A stretch of 64,000 bases of DNA, from NCBI RefSeq assembly GCF_040932435.1, contig NZ_JBFQGA010000006.1, forward strand, positions 1-64,000, read 5' to 3'. The stretch comes from Kluyvera sp040932435. Lineage in GTDB: Bacteria > Pseudomonadota > Gammaproteobacteria > Enterobacterales > Enterobacteriaceae. Of the stretch, positions 48,851-58,448 are shown one piece after another (the first letter of the stretch is position 1; every line of letters starts with the position of its first letter). The position numbers and the translations under genes were made by a program. The notes beneath the pieces were generated by a model that was not told the DNA's origin, ran no database searches, and saw only the letters and a program-made list of their open reading frames with translations.

Positions 48851-49636
48851 TTAGTTTGCCTGTTTTTTCATCATACTGATGATAAACAGCGCTGCTGCGC
48901 ACAGCACCACGGAAGGGCCTGCAGGGGTATCGTAAAATGCCGAGAAGGTTAGCCCGCCGGTCACCGCAATCATTCCCATTCCTACGGCAATACCGGCCAT
49001 TTGCTCCGGAGTCCGCGCAAAGCGACGCGCGGTTGCGGCAGGAATAATCAGCAGCGACGTGATAATCAGCGCACCAACAAACTTCATCGCGACGCCAATC
49101 GTTAAGGCCGTCACCAGCATTAGCAGCAGCTTAACCCGCTGCAGCTTCACGCCGTCGACAAAGGCCAGGTCCGGGCTGATGGTCATCGACAGCAGATTGC
49201 GCCACTGCCAGAACAAAATCGCCAGCACGACAACCACACCAAGCGCAATGGAGATAAGATCCTGCGGCGTGACCGCCAGCAGATCGCCGAATAGATAGGC
49301 CATCAAATCGACGCGAACATTCGACATCAAGCTGACCACCACCAGACCAAGCGACAGCGCACTGTGCGCCATAATCCCCAATAGCGTATCAATGGCGAGG
49401 TGAGGGCGCTTTTCCAGCCAAACTAAACCAGCGGCCAAGAGCAGCGTCACGGCGATAACCGCATAAAACGGATTAACGTCCAGCAGCAGACCAAACGCCA
49501 CCCCAAGCAGTGAAGCATGGGCCAGCGTGTCACCAAAATAGGACATCCGGCGCCAGACCACAAACGAGCCCAGCGGGCCAGCAGCGCATGCCAGCATCAT
49601 TCCGGCAAGCCAGCCGGGAAGTAAAATTTCAATCAT
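48851..49636 (-). CDS. znuB: Zinc ABC transporter permease ZnuB
   Basis: A 261-residue integral membrane permease (E. coli 261) with about seven to eight hydrophobic helices such as WLAGMMLACAAGPLGSFVVW, YAVIAVTLLLAAGLVWL and LTIGVAMKFVGALIITSLLI. The conserved LAHASLLGVA and RRFARTPEQMAG loops contact ZnuC. Overlaps znuC by four bases. Repressed by zinc-loaded Zur. Confidence 0.95.
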   Translation of the reverse strand: MIEILLPGWLAGMMLACAAGPLGSFVVWRRMSYFGDTLAHASLLGVAFGLLLDVNPFYAVIAVTLLLAAGLVWLEKRPHLAIDTLLGIMAHSALSLGLVVVSLMSNVRVDLMAYLFGDLLAVTPQDLISIALGVVVVLAILFWQWRNLLSMTISPDLAFVDGVKLQRVKLLLMLVTALTIGVAMKFVGALIITSLLIIPAATARRFARTPEQMAGIAVGMGMIAVTGGLTFSAFYDTPAGPSVVLCAAALFIISMMKKQAN

Positions 49637-50388
49637 GACTGCCCATTTCCCCGACGTAAAACAATACGGCCTTGTAAATCATGGCGATGGTTATGCTGGT
49701 GGCGATAGATCCCCAACTGTTCGGCACCGCGTGGGCCAAACATGGAGATAAACGATGGGTGCATAGAGACCACGTCCGGCGTGCCGGAGCAGCAAATATG
49801 ATGGTTGAGGCACAGCACTTCGTCGGTTTTGGCCATCACCAGATGGAGATCGTGCGAGACCATTAATACCGCGCAGTTAAGCTCTTGGCGCAGTTGGTTA
49901 ATCAAATCGTACAGCGCCACCTGGCCGTTAACATCTACGCCCTGAGTCGGTTCATCAAGCACTAACAGCTGTGGCTTATTCAACAGCGCGCGAGCCAGCA
50001 ATACCCGCTGGGTTTCCCCGCCGGAAAGCTTTTGCATCGGTGCATCTTGCAGATGACCGGCCTGCACGCGCATTAAGGCGGGAAGAATGTCTTCTTTACG
50101 CGTAGCCGGGTGCAAGCGTAAAAAACGCTTGACGGTCAGTGGCAACGTCGCGTCTAGGTGTAACTTCTGCGGTACGTAACCAATGCGGAGATGTTTATCC
50201 CGAATGACAACGCCTTCGCTAGGTGCTACCAGTCCAAGAACCACGCGTACCAGCGTCGATTTGCCCGCACCATTCGGGCCAAGCAGCGTCAGAATGCGGC
50301 CTGGCTTCAGGTTTAGTGAGATATCAGAGAGCACTCGGCGTTGGCCAAAGCTGACTGAGACATTTTCCAAAGATACAAGATTAGTCAT
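49633..50388 (-). CDS. znuC: Zinc ABC transporter ATPase ZnuC
   Basis: A 251-residue ATPase as in E. coli. Walker A GPNGAGKST, signature LSGGETQ, Walker B LLVLDEPT, and switch His in MVSHDLH. The C-terminal tail has the His-rich IYRHQHNHRHDLQ. Start at 50388 (MTNLVSLENVS); six more in-frame codons upstream are not conserved. Shares the divergent Zur-controlled promoter with znuA. Confidence 0.95.
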   Translation of the reverse strand: MTNLVSLENVSVSFGQRRVLSDISLNLKPGRILTLLGPNGAGKSTLVRVVLGLVAPSEGVVIRDKHLRIGYVPQKLHLDATLPLTVKRFLRLHPATRKEDILPALMRVQAGHLQDAPMQKLSGGETQRVLLARALLNKPQLLVLDEPTQGVDVNGQVALYDLINQLRQELNCAVLMVSHDLHLVMAKTDEVLCLNHHICCSGTPDVVSMHPSFISMFGPRGAEQLGIYRHQHNHRHDLQGRIVLRRGNGQS

Positions 50389-50413
50389 AGCAATTAGGGG
50401 TTGCACAAGATAG

Positions 50414-50434
50414 TGAATGTTATAATATCACACA
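50414..50434. promoter_or_regulatory. Zur box between znuC and znuA
   Basis: TGAATGTTATAATATCACACA fits the E. coli Zur operator (GAAATGTTATAATATCAC-like). It covers the overlapping divergent promoters; the central TATAAT acts as a -10 box. Confidence 0.8.
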
Positions 50435-50465
50435 TCTCTTAATTATTTCGATTAGTAGACGCATA

Positions 50466-51425
50466 ATGTTACAGAAAAATACGCTTCTTTTCGCAGCTTT
50501 ATCCGCTGCACTTTGGGGAACGGCAGCACAGCGTGCTGATGCCGCCGTTGTCACGTCTCTTAAGCCGCTGGGCTTCATCGCCTCAGCCATCGCCGACGGG
50601 GTTACCGAGACGCAGGTTTTACTGCCGGACGGTGCTTCTGAACACGATTATTCATTGCGTCCATCTGATGCAAAACGCTTACAAAACGCGGACTTAGTTG
50701 TTTGGATAGGGCCGGAGATGGAAGCGTTTATGAACAAGTCAACGCAAAGCATTCCTGACGCCAAAAAAGTGACAATTGCCCAGTTGGAAGGGGTGAAACC
50801 GTTACTCATGAAAGGGGCTGATGATGACGATGGCGATCATGGAGATGAAGCGGGACACGATCATGCTCACGCAGAAAAAGGTGACGCACATCACCATCAT
50901 GGCGATTACAACATGCATCTGTGGCTTTCCCCAGAGATAGCGCGGCTGTCAGCGGTTGCAATCCACGATAAATTAGTGGAACTTATGCCCCAGAGTCGAA
51001 CCCGACTCGACGCCAACCTGAAGGATTTCGAAGCCAATTTGGCCACGACCGACAAGCAGGTGGCGAGCGAGCTGGCACCGGTGAAAGGAAAGGGGTACTT
51101 CGTTTTTCATGACGCCTATGGTTATTACGAAAAACATTACGGTTTGACCCCACTCGGGCACTTTACCGTTAACCCTGAGATCCAACCCGGTGCGCAGCGT
51201 TTACATCAAATAAGAACACAGTTGGTTGAGCAAAAAGCAACCTGCGTTTTTGCTGAGCCACAATTCAGGCCCGCGGTCGTTGAATCTGTTGCGCGGGGAA
51301 CCAATGTCCGCATGGGAACATTGGATCCTCTTGGCACCAATATACAGCTGAGTAAAGAGAGCTATCCGGCGTTTCTGACTCAACTGGCGAACCAATATGC
51401 GAGCTGCCTGAAAGGAGATAAGTAA
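50466..51425 (+). CDS. znuA: Periplasmic zinc-binding protein ZnuA
   Basis: A 319-residue cluster 9 binding protein. Sec signal peptide (LLFAALSAALWGTAAQRADA), zinc ligands His in EHDYSLRPSD, HLWLSPE and the FHDAYGYYEKHYG segment, plus a flexible His/Asp-rich loop (DHGDEAGHDHAHAEKGDA then HHHHGD, about 120-145) that collects zinc. It delivers Zn(II) to ZnuBC. Divergent from znuC. Confidence 0.96.
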   Translation: MLQKNTLLFAALSAALWGTAAQRADAAVVTSLKPLGFIASAIADGVTETQVLLPDGASEHDYSLRPSDAKRLQNADLVVWIGPEMEAFMNKSTQSIPDAKKVTIAQLEGVKPLLMKGADDDDGDHGDEAGHDHAHAEKGDAHHHHGDYNMHLWLSPEIARLSAVAIHDKLVELMPQSRTRLDANLKDFEANLATTDKQVASELAPVKGKGYFVFHDAYGYYEKHYGLTPLGHFTVNPEIQPGAQRLHQIRTQLVEQKATCVFAEPQFRPAVVESVARGTNVRMGTLDPLGTNIQLSKESYPAFLTQLANQYASCLKGDK

Positions 51426-51437
51426 GGAAGTGAATAC

Positions 51438-52757
51438 GTGCAGCAGATAGCCCGCTCTGTCGCTCTGGCATTTAATAATTTGCCTCGGCCCCACCGCGTT
51501 ATGCTGGGGTCTCTCACCGTTCTCACACTGGCCGTCGCTGTTTGGCGGCCTTACGTTTATCACCCAACTTCTTCACCGGTCATCCGTACTATCGAGCTGG
51601 AGAAAAAAGAGATTCGCTCTTTGCTTCCTGAAGCCAGCGAACCTATCGACCAGTCCGCTCAGGAAGATGAAGCGATTCCTCAGGATGAACTGGACGACAA
51701 AGCCGACAACGAAACGGGCGTGCATGAGTATGTGGTATCCACGGGCGATACCCTGAGCAGCGTTCTGAATCAGTACGGTATTGATATGGGAAATATCAGC
51801 CAGCTTGCTTCGGCGGATAAAGACCTCAGAAATATGAAAGTCGGTCAGCAACTCTCTTGGACGCTGAACGATGATGGTGACCTTCAGCGCTTGACGTGGG
51901 AAGTGTCTCGCCGAGAAACCCGCACCTACGATCGTGTCGCCAATGGCTTCAAGATGAGCAGCGAGATGCAGCAGGGTGACTGGGTTAACAGCTTAATTAA
52001 GGGCACCGTCGGCGGCAGTTTTGTCTCCAGCGCCGTGAATGCCGGATTAACCAACGTGGAAGCCAGCTCGGTGATCAAAGCCATGCAGTGGCAAATGGAC
52101 TTCCGTAAGCTGAAAAAAGGCGACCAGTTCTCGGTCCTGATGTCGCGTGAAATGCTGGATGGCAAGCGTGAACAAAGCCAGCTTCTCGGTGTGCGTTTGC
52201 GTTCTGACGGCAAAGATTACTACGCAATTCGTGCTGAAGACGGCAAGTTCTACGACCGTAACGGTACAGGGCTGGCAAAGGGCTTCCTACGCTTCCCAAC
52301 CGCGCGTCAATTCCGCGTATCGTCCAACTTTAACCCGCGTCGTTTGAACCCGGTAACGGGCCGCGTTGCGCCACACCGTGGTGTTGATTTTGCGATGCCG
52401 CAGGGTACACCGGTACTTGCTGTCGGCGATGGTGAAGTGGTGGTGGCGAAGCGTAGCGGTGCCGCAGGCTACTATGTCGCGTTGCGTCATGGCCGTACCT
52501 ACACCACCCGTTATATGCACTTACGCAAGCTGCTGGTCAAACCGGGGCAGAAGGTGAAACGTGGTGACCGTATTGCACTGTCCGGCAACACAGGGCGTTC
52601 AACAGGTCCACACCTGCACTACGAAGTATGGCTTAACCAACAGGCGGTGAATCCGCTGACGGCGAAGCTGCCGCGCACCGAAGGGCTGACCGGTTCCGAT
52701 CGTACCGATTATCTGGCCCAGGTGAAGCAGGTCTTACCGCAGCTGCGTTTTGACTGA
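51438..52757 (+). CDS. mepM: Murein DD-endopeptidase MepM
   Basis: A 439-residue endopeptidase (E. coli 440). N-terminal membrane anchor (VMLGSLTVLTLAVAVW), LysM domain (HEYVVSTGDTLSSVLNQYGI, about 96-115), and M23 metallopeptidase domain with HRGVDFA and HLHYEVW zinc ligands (about 315-400). It cuts D-Ala-mDAP crosslinks to allow cell-wall growth. GTG start 12 bases after znuA. Confidence 0.95.
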   Translation: MQQIARSVALAFNNLPRPHRVMLGSLTVLTLAVAVWRPYVYHPTSSPVIRTIELEKKEIRSLLPEASEPIDQSAQEDEAIPQDELDDKADNETGVHEYVVSTGDTLSSVLNQYGIDMGNISQLASADKDLRNMKVGQQLSWTLNDDGDLQRLTWEVSRRETRTYDRVANGFKMSSEMQQGDWVNSLIKGTVGGSFVSSAVNAGLTNVEASSVIKAMQWQMDFRKLKKGDQFSVLMSREMLDGKREQSQLLGVRLRSDGKDYYAIRAEDGKFYDRNGTGLAKGFLRFPTARQFRVSSNFNPRRLNPVTGRVAPHRGVDFAMPQGTPVLAVGDGEVVVAKRSGAAGYYVALRHGRTYTTRYMHLRKLLVKPGQKVKRGDRIALSGNTGRSTGPHLHYEVWLNQQAVNPLTAKLPRTEGLTGSDRTDYLAQVKQVLPQLRFD

Positions 52758-52783
52758 TATCGCCTAAGAAATATGCGTTCAGG

Positions 52784-52812
52784 GCCGGTGCTTTCTTAGC
52801 ACCGGCTTTTTC
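52784..52812 (+). terminator. Intrinsic terminator after mepM
   Basis: GCCGGTGCT (52784-52792), loop TTCTT, AGCACCGGC (52798-52806), then T-run. Confidence 0.88.
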
Positions 52813-52886
52813 TTTTGTGTGAAGCATCCGCGCTCGCTACACTATCTGATTATCCGCACCACCGATAATTCGAACCAGGAACAGGC

Positions 52887-53864
52887 ATGGAAACGAAAAA
52901 AAACAACAGAGAATATATTCCCGAGTTTGAGAAATCTTTTCGCCATCCGCGCTACTGGGGCGCTTGGTTAGGCGTACTGGCTTTTGCTGGTATCGCTTAC
53001 ATTCCAGCAAAAATTCGTGACCCGCTGCTGGGTAAACTTGGCCGTTTGGCCGGTAAATTCGGTAAGAGCGCGCGTCGTCGTGCGCAGATAAACCTGCTCT
53101 ATTGTTTCCCGGAAAAAAGCGAGGCTGAACGCGAGGCCATTATCGACGAGATGTTTGCCACCGCGCCGCAGGCGATGGTGATGATGGCTGAACTGGCGCT
53201 CAAAGGGCCGCAAAAAATTCTGCCACGTCTGGATTGGCAAGGGCAGGAGATTATCGATGAAATGCGCCGTAACGGCGAAAACGTGATCTTCCTAGTGCCG
53301 CACGGCTGGGGCGTTGATATCCCGGCGATGGTCATGGCTTCTCAGGGACAAAAAATGGCGGCGATGTTCCATAACCAGGGTAACAAGGTTTTTGACTTCG
53401 TGTGGAATACCGTACGTCGTCGCTTTGGTGGTCGTTTGCACGCGCGTAACGACGGTATCAAGCCATTTATCCAGTCTGTACGTCAGGGGTACTGGGGCTA
53501 TTATTTGCCGGACCAGGATCACGGCCCAGAACATAGCGAGTTCGTCGATTTCTTTGCGACCTACAAAGCGACGCTGCCGGCGATTGGTCGCCTGATGAAA
53601 GTGTGCCGTGCGCGTGTTGTACCGCTGTTCCCGGTTTACGATGGCAAAACGCATCGTCTGACGATTCTGGTACGCCCGCCAATGGACGACCTGCTGGAAG
53701 CTGACGACAACACGATTGCGCGTCGGATGAACGAGGAAGTGGAAATCTTGGTTGGACCGCATACCGAACAGTACACGTGGATTTTAAAGCTCTTGAAGAC
53801 GCGTAAGCCCGGTGAAACGGAACCGTATCAGCGTAAAGAGCTCTATCCGAAGAAAAAGAAGTAG
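52887..53864 (+). CDS. lpxM: Lipid A myristoyltransferase LpxM
   Basis: A 325-residue late acyltransferase (E. coli LpxM 323). N-terminal membrane anchor (YWGAWLGVLAFAGIAYIPA) and the HX4D catalytic motif HGWGVD (about 139-144). DHGPEHSEFVDFFAT is family-typical. It adds the sixth, secondary acyl chain to lipid A on the inner membrane. Its own terminator follows. Confidence 0.96.
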   Translation: METKKNNREYIPEFEKSFRHPRYWGAWLGVLAFAGIAYIPAKIRDPLLGKLGRLAGKFGKSARRRAQINLLYCFPEKSEAEREAIIDEMFATAPQAMVMMAELALKGPQKILPRLDWQGQEIIDEMRRNGENVIFLVPHGWGVDIPAMVMASQGQKMAAMFHNQGNKVFDFVWNTVRRRFGGRLHARNDGIKPFIQSVRQGYWGYYLPDQDHGPEHSEFVDFFATYKATLPAIGRLMKVCRARVVPLFPVYDGKTHRLTILVRPPMDDLLEADDNTIARRMNEEVEILVGPHTEQYTWILKLLKTRKPGETEPYQRKELYPKKKK

Positions 53865-53886
53865 AGTTCGACTTACTGCAAAAATG

Positions 53887-53922
53887 AAAAAAGCCCGAGG
53901 ATGAAGTCCCCGGGCTTTTTTA
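53887..53922. terminator. Bidirectional terminator between lpxM and pykA
   Basis: AAAAAAGCCCG (53887-53897) and CGGGCTTTTTT (53911-53921) with an inner GG/CC pair and short loop. T-runs on both strands end the convergent genes. Confidence 0.9.
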
Positions 53923-53933
53923 TGCATCGAGGT

Positions 53934-55376
53934 TTACTCGACGGTCAGGATACGCGTGGTGTTGGTTGAGCCTACGGTGCTCATTACGTCACCTTGGGTG
54001 ACGATAACCAGGTCACCAGACATCAGGTAACCTTTGTCACGCAGCAGGTTTACCGCGTCGTGTGCGGCAGCAACACCATCACAGGCGCTATCGAAGAACA
54101 CCGGTGTTACACCACGGAAAAGCGCGGTCAGATTCAGCGTGCGCTCGTGACGAGACATGGCGAAAATTGGCAGGCCAGAAGTAATGCGTGACGTCATCAG
54201 CGCAGTGCGACCAGACTCGGTCATGGTGATGATGGCAGTTACGCCTTTCAGGTGGTTTGCGGCGTACATTGCCGACATGGCAATAGCTTCTTCCACGTTG
54301 TCGAACTGCACGTCCAAACGGTGCTTAGAAACGTTAATGCTTGGGATTTTTTCTGCACCCAAGCAAACGCGCGCCATGGCAGCGACGGTTTCAGACGGAT
54401 ATTGACCTGCGGCCGTTTCTGCCGACAGCATCACGGCATCGGTACCATCCAGCACGGCGTTCGCCACGTCCATGACTTCGGCGCGGGTCGGCATAGGGTT
54501 GGTGATCATCGATTCCATCATCTGCGTAGCGGTAATGACGGTGCGGTTCAGTTGGCGAGCGCGGCGGATCAGCGCTTTCTGGATGCCCACTAATTCTGGG
54601 TCACCGATTTCCACGCCCAGGTCACCACGGGCAACCATCACCACGTCGGAGGCGAGAATGATGTCATCCATAGCGTCTTGGCTGCACACCGCTTCTGCAC
54701 GTTCAACCTTGGCGACGATTTTGGCATCGCAACCCGCTTCGCGCGCTAGACGACGGGCGTAATTCAGGTCTTCGCCGCAGCGCGGGAAGGAGACAGCAAG
54801 GTAGTCAACGCCGATTTTAGCCGCGGTCAGGATGTCCGCTTTGTCTTTGTCGGTCAGGGCTTCAGCGGAGAGACCACCGCCTAACTTGTTGATGCCTTTG
54901 TTGTTGGACAGTGGGCCGCCGACGGTAACTTCGGTGAACACCTTCATGCCCTGAATTTCGAGGACTTTGAGCTGTACGCGGCCATCATCCAGCAGCAGGA
55001 TGTCGCCAGGGACCACGTCGGCCGGCAGACCTTTATAGTCGATACCGACTTTCTCTTTGTCGCCTTCACCTTTACCTAGGTTGGCATCGAGCAGGAATTT
55101 ATCGCCGATATTAAGGAAAACCTTACCTTCTTTGAAGGTGGATACGCGGATTTTCGGCCCTTGTAAGTCGCCGAGGATTGCTACATGACGCCCCAGTTTT
55201 GCTGCAATTTCGCGTACTTTGTCGGCACGAAGTTGATGATCTTCTGGCGTACCGTGAGAAAAGTTCATACGTACAACGTTAGCGCCGGCGGAAATTACCT
55301 TCTCGAGGTTATTATCGCGGTCAGTTGCTGGACCTAACGTGGTAACGATCTTGGTTCTGCGAAGCCTTCTGGACAT
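53934..55376 (-). CDS. pykA: Pyruvate kinase II
   Basis: A 480-residue pyruvate kinase, PykA-type length. RRTKIVTTLGPATD (N-terminal strand), MNFSHGTPEDH, DLQGPKIRVSTF, the active-site helix region VMVARGDLGVEI, and ATQMMESMI. Converts PEP and ADP to pyruvate and ATP; PykA is AMP-activated. Separate from hexR by 111 bases and likely HexR-regulated in this group. Confidence 0.96.
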   Translation of the reverse strand: MSRRLRRTKIVTTLGPATDRDNNLEKVISAGANVVRMNFSHGTPEDHQLRADKVREIAAKLGRHVAILGDLQGPKIRVSTFKEGKVFLNIGDKFLLDANLGKGEGDKEKVGIDYKGLPADVVPGDILLLDDGRVQLKVLEIQGMKVFTEVTVGGPLSNNKGINKLGGGLSAEALTDKDKADILTAAKIGVDYLAVSFPRCGEDLNYARRLAREAGCDAKIVAKVERAEAVCSQDAMDDIILASDVVMVARGDLGVEIGDPELVGIQKALIRRARQLNRTVITATQMMESMITNPMPTRAEVMDVANAVLDGTDAVMLSAETAAGQYPSETVAAMARVCLGAEKIPSINVSKHRLDVQFDNVEEAIAMSAMYAANHLKGVTAIITMTESGRTALMTSRITSGLPIFAMSRHERTLNLTALFRGVTPVFFDSACDGVAAAHDAVNLLRDKGYLMSGDLVIVTQGDVMSTVGSTNTTRILTVE

Positions 55377-55487
55377 GTAATACTCCGTTGACTAATACAA
55401 CTTAAGGTGTTGCGTGAACAGGAATTCGGCAATGTCGCCTGCTGGCGCTACCGAATGATTTAATAAAAGACAACGTTCTTATCGCTT

Positions 55488-56357
55488 TTAGTGGTTATCG
55501 CTGTGTGTCGATAGCTCTTTATCAAACCGCGATTCTTTCAAAGCTTCTTTGACTCGCTTCAAGTTATCCCTGAATTTTGCCCCACGGCGCAGGGTAAACC
55601 CCGTTGCCAGCACATCTATCACAGTAAGCTGCGCCAATCTTGACACCATCGGCATATAAATATCGGTATCTTCCGGGACATCAAGTGTGATGGCGAGGGT
55701 AGCTTCACGGGCCAGCGGCGTGCCGGCAGAGGTGATAGCGATAACCATGGCATCGTTCTCCCGTGCGACCTGCGCAATTTCCACCAGACTCTTGGTTCTG
55801 CCGGTATGGGAAATGAGCACCACCACGTCATCGTCGCTGCAATTCATACAGCTCATTCGTTGCAAAACGATGTCATCAGAATAGATGACCGGGACGTTGA
55901 AACGGAAAAATTTGTTCATGGCATCGTGTGCCACAGCAGCTGATGATCCTAGGCCAAAGAAGGCAATCTTTTTTGCCTGAGTCAGAAGGTCCACCGCGCG
56001 ATTAACGGCCGACATATCAAGAGATTGACGCACGTGCGCCAAGCTTGCCATGGCGGACTCAAAAATTTTTGCCGTATAGGCTTCTACGCTGTCATCTTCG
56101 TCGACATTACGGTTAACATACGGAGTGCCGTTAGCAAGGCTTTGGGCAAGTTGGAGTTTGAAGTCCGGGAAGCCACGGGTATCCATACTGCGGCAAAAAC
56201 GATTGACGGTCGGCTCGCTGACCTCGGCTTCCAGAGCGAGCGCGGCAATGCTTGAATGGATAGCATTTTCCGGCGCCACGAGAATAACTTCCGCGACTTT
56301 TCGCTCGGATTTGCTAAGGTTTTCCAGTTGGGTCTGGATTCTTTCCAGCATATTCAT
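55488..56357 (-). CDS. hexR: HexR, RpiR-family regulator of central carbon metabolism
   Basis: A 289-residue RpiR-type regulator, identical in length to E. coli HexR. N-terminal HTH (MNMLERIQTQLENLSKSERK, VSEPTVNRFCRSMD) and a SIS domain (AKKIAFFGLGSSAAVAHDAM, ISHTGRT) that binds KDPG, the Entner-Doudoroff intermediate. Represses zwf, edd-eda and related genes. Start at 56357 by family length; an in-frame ATG at 56423 would add 22 residues. Confidence 0.95.
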   Translation of the reverse strand: MNMLERIQTQLENLSKSERKVAEVILVAPENAIHSSIAALALEAEVSEPTVNRFCRSMDTRGFPDFKLQLAQSLANGTPYVNRNVDEDDSVEAYTAKIFESAMASLAHVRQSLDMSAVNRAVDLLTQAKKIAFFGLGSSAAVAHDAMNKFFRFNVPVIYSDDIVLQRMSCMNCSDDDVVVLISHTGRTKSLVEIAQVARENDAMVIAITSAGTPLAREATLAITLDVPEDTDIYMPMVSRLAQLTVIDVLATGFTLRRGAKFRDNLKRVKEALKESRFDKELSTHSDNH

Positions 56358-56740
56358 CGTGACAAGGCGCTCATAGATTGAAACGATTCCATTAATGGGT
56401 GAAATCAGCAGGCGTTTTAGCAAGAATATACGCTTGAAGGCGGATGAAAAGTGAATAGGAACAGCAAAATATGTTGTTTTTTTTCATTACATGATCAGCG
56501 TCGTATTTTAGCTGACGTCATTCAGGCGAAAGAACGAACAAAATTAGCGAATTGCCTAACGCTGTTGTCGTATCGGTTCCGATTTGTGCGATCGGAAGGA
56601 CGGAAGGGCGTTAAAGGGTTTCGGCAATTTGGTAAACACAGTACAGTGCACCGTAAGAAAATTACAATGATATCCGGCATATTTCAGCTAAAGCTGAAGG
56701 ATGAAACAGACTAACCGGATCTTTAACTGAGGAGAATGAC
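56358..56740. other. hexR-zwf divergent control region
   Basis: A 383-base divergent gap. The HexR-like box is at 56652-56666; GAGGAGAATG before zwf is its ribosome site. An 87-codon ORF at 56451-56714 has no ribosome site and reads as non-coding. E. coli zwf is also SoxS/MarA-controlled, but I could not place that box with confidence. Confidence 0.5.
56652..56666. promoter_or_regulatory. HexR-like operator before zwf
   Basis: CGTAAGAAAATTACA; its complement TGTAATTTTCTTACG fits the HexR palindrome TGTAAT(T)-AT-rich-ATTACA with few mismatches. Located 75-90 bases before the zwf ATG. Confidence 0.6.
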
Positions 56741-58216
56741 ATGGCGGTAACGCAAACGGCCCAGGCATGCGATCTGGTCATTTTCGGCGCGAAGGGCGAC
56801 TTGGCCCGCCGAAAACTGCTGCCTTCCCTGTATCAGCTTGAAAAGGCCGGCCAAATTAACCCAGATACCCGTATCATCGGCGTAGGCCGTGCGGACTGGG
56901 ACAAAGACGCGTACACCAAAGTGGTGCGCGAGGCGCTCGAAACTTTCATGAAAGAAAAAATTGATGAAGGTTTGTGGAATACCCTTAGCGCTCGTCTTGA
57001 TTTCTGCAACCTTGATGTGAACGACGCTCCGGCATTTTCACGTCTGGGCGAAATGCTTGACCAAAAAAATCGCATCACCATTAACTACTTCGCGATGCCG
57101 CCAAGCACTTTCGGCGCTATCTGCCGTGGCTTGGGCGAAGCAAAGCTCAATGCTAAACCGGCTCGCGTGGTGATGGAAAAGCCGCTGGGTACCTCACTGG
57201 AGACTTCTCGTGAGATTAACGACCAGGTTGGTGAATATTTTGAAGAGTGCCAGGTTTACCGTATTGACCACTATCTCGGTAAAGAGACCGTACTGAACCT
57301 GCTGGCGCTGCGCTTTGCCAACTCCCTGTTTGTGAACAACTGGGATAACCGCACCATCGATCACGTCGAAATCACCGTGGCCGAGGAAGTGGGGATTGAA
57401 GGCCGTTGGGGTTACTTCGATCAGGCCGGTCAAATGCGCGACATGATCCAAAACCACCTCCTGCAAATCCTGTGCATGATTGCGATGGCGCCGCCGTCCG
57501 ATCTGAGCGCCGACAGCATTCGCGACGAGAAAGTGAAAGTGCTGAAGTCACTGCGCCGCATTGACCGCAGCAACGTGCGCGACAAGACCGTTCGTGGCCA
57601 GTACACCGCAGGTTTTGCCCAAGGGCAAAAGGTGCCGGGCTATCTTGAAGAAGAGGGCGCAAACAAATCAAGCAGCACGGAAACCTTCGTTTCTATCCGC
57701 GTGGATATTGATAACTGGCGCTGGGCGGGCGTTCCGTTCTACCTGCGTACCGGTAAACGTCTGCCGACTAAATGCTCTGAAGTCGTGGTCTACTTCAAAA
57801 ACCCTGAACTGAACCTGTTCAAAGAGACCTGGCCTGAGCTGCCGCAAAACAAACTGACTATTCGTCTGCAGCCGGATGAAGGCGTTGATATCCAAATCCT
57901 GAATAAGGTGCCGGGTCTTGAGCATAAGCACAATCTGCAGGTCACTAAGCTGGATCTGAGCTACTCCGAAACCTTCAATCAAACGCATCTGGCCGATGCC
58001 TATGAACGCCTGTTGCTGGAAACCATGCGTGGTATTCAGGCGCTGTTCGTGCGTCGTGACGAAGTTGAAGAAGCGTGGAAGTGGGTCGATTCCATTACCG
58101 AAGCGTGGGCGAGCGATAAAGATGCGCCTAAGCCGTACCAAGCAGGGACCTGGGGGCCAGTGGCTTCCGTGGCCATGATCACCCGCGACGGCCGTTCTTG
58201 GAACGAGTTCGAATAA
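56741..58216 (+). CDS. zwf: Glucose-6-phosphate 1-dehydrogenase
   Basis: A 491-residue G6PD, as in E. coli. NADP-binding LVIFGAKGDLARRKLLPSLY (about 12-31), active-site RIDHYLGKE (about 176-184) and EVVVYFKNP. It oxidises glucose-6-phosphate to 6-phosphogluconolactone, feeding pentose-phosphate and Entner-Doudoroff routes. Stands upstream of edd-eda, an arrangement that groups the route with its regulator HexR. Confidence 0.97.
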   Translation: MAVTQTAQACDLVIFGAKGDLARRKLLPSLYQLEKAGQINPDTRIIGVGRADWDKDAYTKVVREALETFMKEKIDEGLWNTLSARLDFCNLDVNDAPAFSRLGEMLDQKNRITINYFAMPPSTFGAICRGLGEAKLNAKPARVVMEKPLGTSLETSREINDQVGEYFEECQVYRIDHYLGKETVLNLLALRFANSLFVNNWDNRTIDHVEITVAEEVGIEGRWGYFDQAGQMRDMIQNHLLQILCMIAMAPPSDLSADSIRDEKVKVLKSLRRIDRSNVRDKTVRGQYTAGFAQGQKVPGYLEEEGANKSSSTETFVSIRVDIDNWRWAGVPFYLRTGKRLPTKCSEVVVYFKNPELNLFKETWPELPQNKLTIRLQPDEGVDIQILNKVPGLEHKHNLQVTKLDLSYSETFNQTHLADAYERLLLETMRGIQALFVRRDEVEEAWKWVDSITEAWASDKDAPKPYQAGTWGPVASVAMITRDGRSWNEFE

Positions 58217-58241
58217 GCGATATCGGTAATCCGGAAGGGTT

Positions 58242-58257
58242 ATTTTACCGGTAACAT
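58242..58257. promoter_or_regulatory. GntR-like operator after zwf
   Basis: ATTTTACCGGTAACAT fits ATNTTA-N4-TAACAT, the GntR half-site pattern for gluconate genes. It lies just after zwf and upstream of the terminator and edd. Confidence 0.5.
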
Positions 58258-58294
58258 GATCTAACACAGCATGTAGTGCTATTTTTGCGCATTT

Positions 58295-58329
58295 AAGCCC
58301 CGGGCGGATTCACTCCCGGGGCTTTTTTT
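58295..58329 (+). terminator. Intrinsic terminator of zwf
   Basis: AAGCCCCGGG (58295-58304), loop, CCCGGGGCTT (58315-58324), T-run. It separates zwf from edd. Confidence 0.9.
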
Positions 58330-58448
58330 ATTACACTAGCGACAGATACTTGCCTCTGAGCTGCGTTATACGGGCGATTTAGTTAAGTTTGACGATATAT
58401 TCGCTCCACTGAACAGCGGCCTGGACAGAAAAATTTTGAGGAGACTTT

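Noticed and set aside
56451..56714. 87-codon ORF in the hexR-zwf gap
   Set aside because: It has no ribosome site, spans the HexR-like operator, and has no family features.
57668..58267. 199-codon minus-strand ORF over the end of zwf
   Set aside because: Antisense shadow of a conserved gene.
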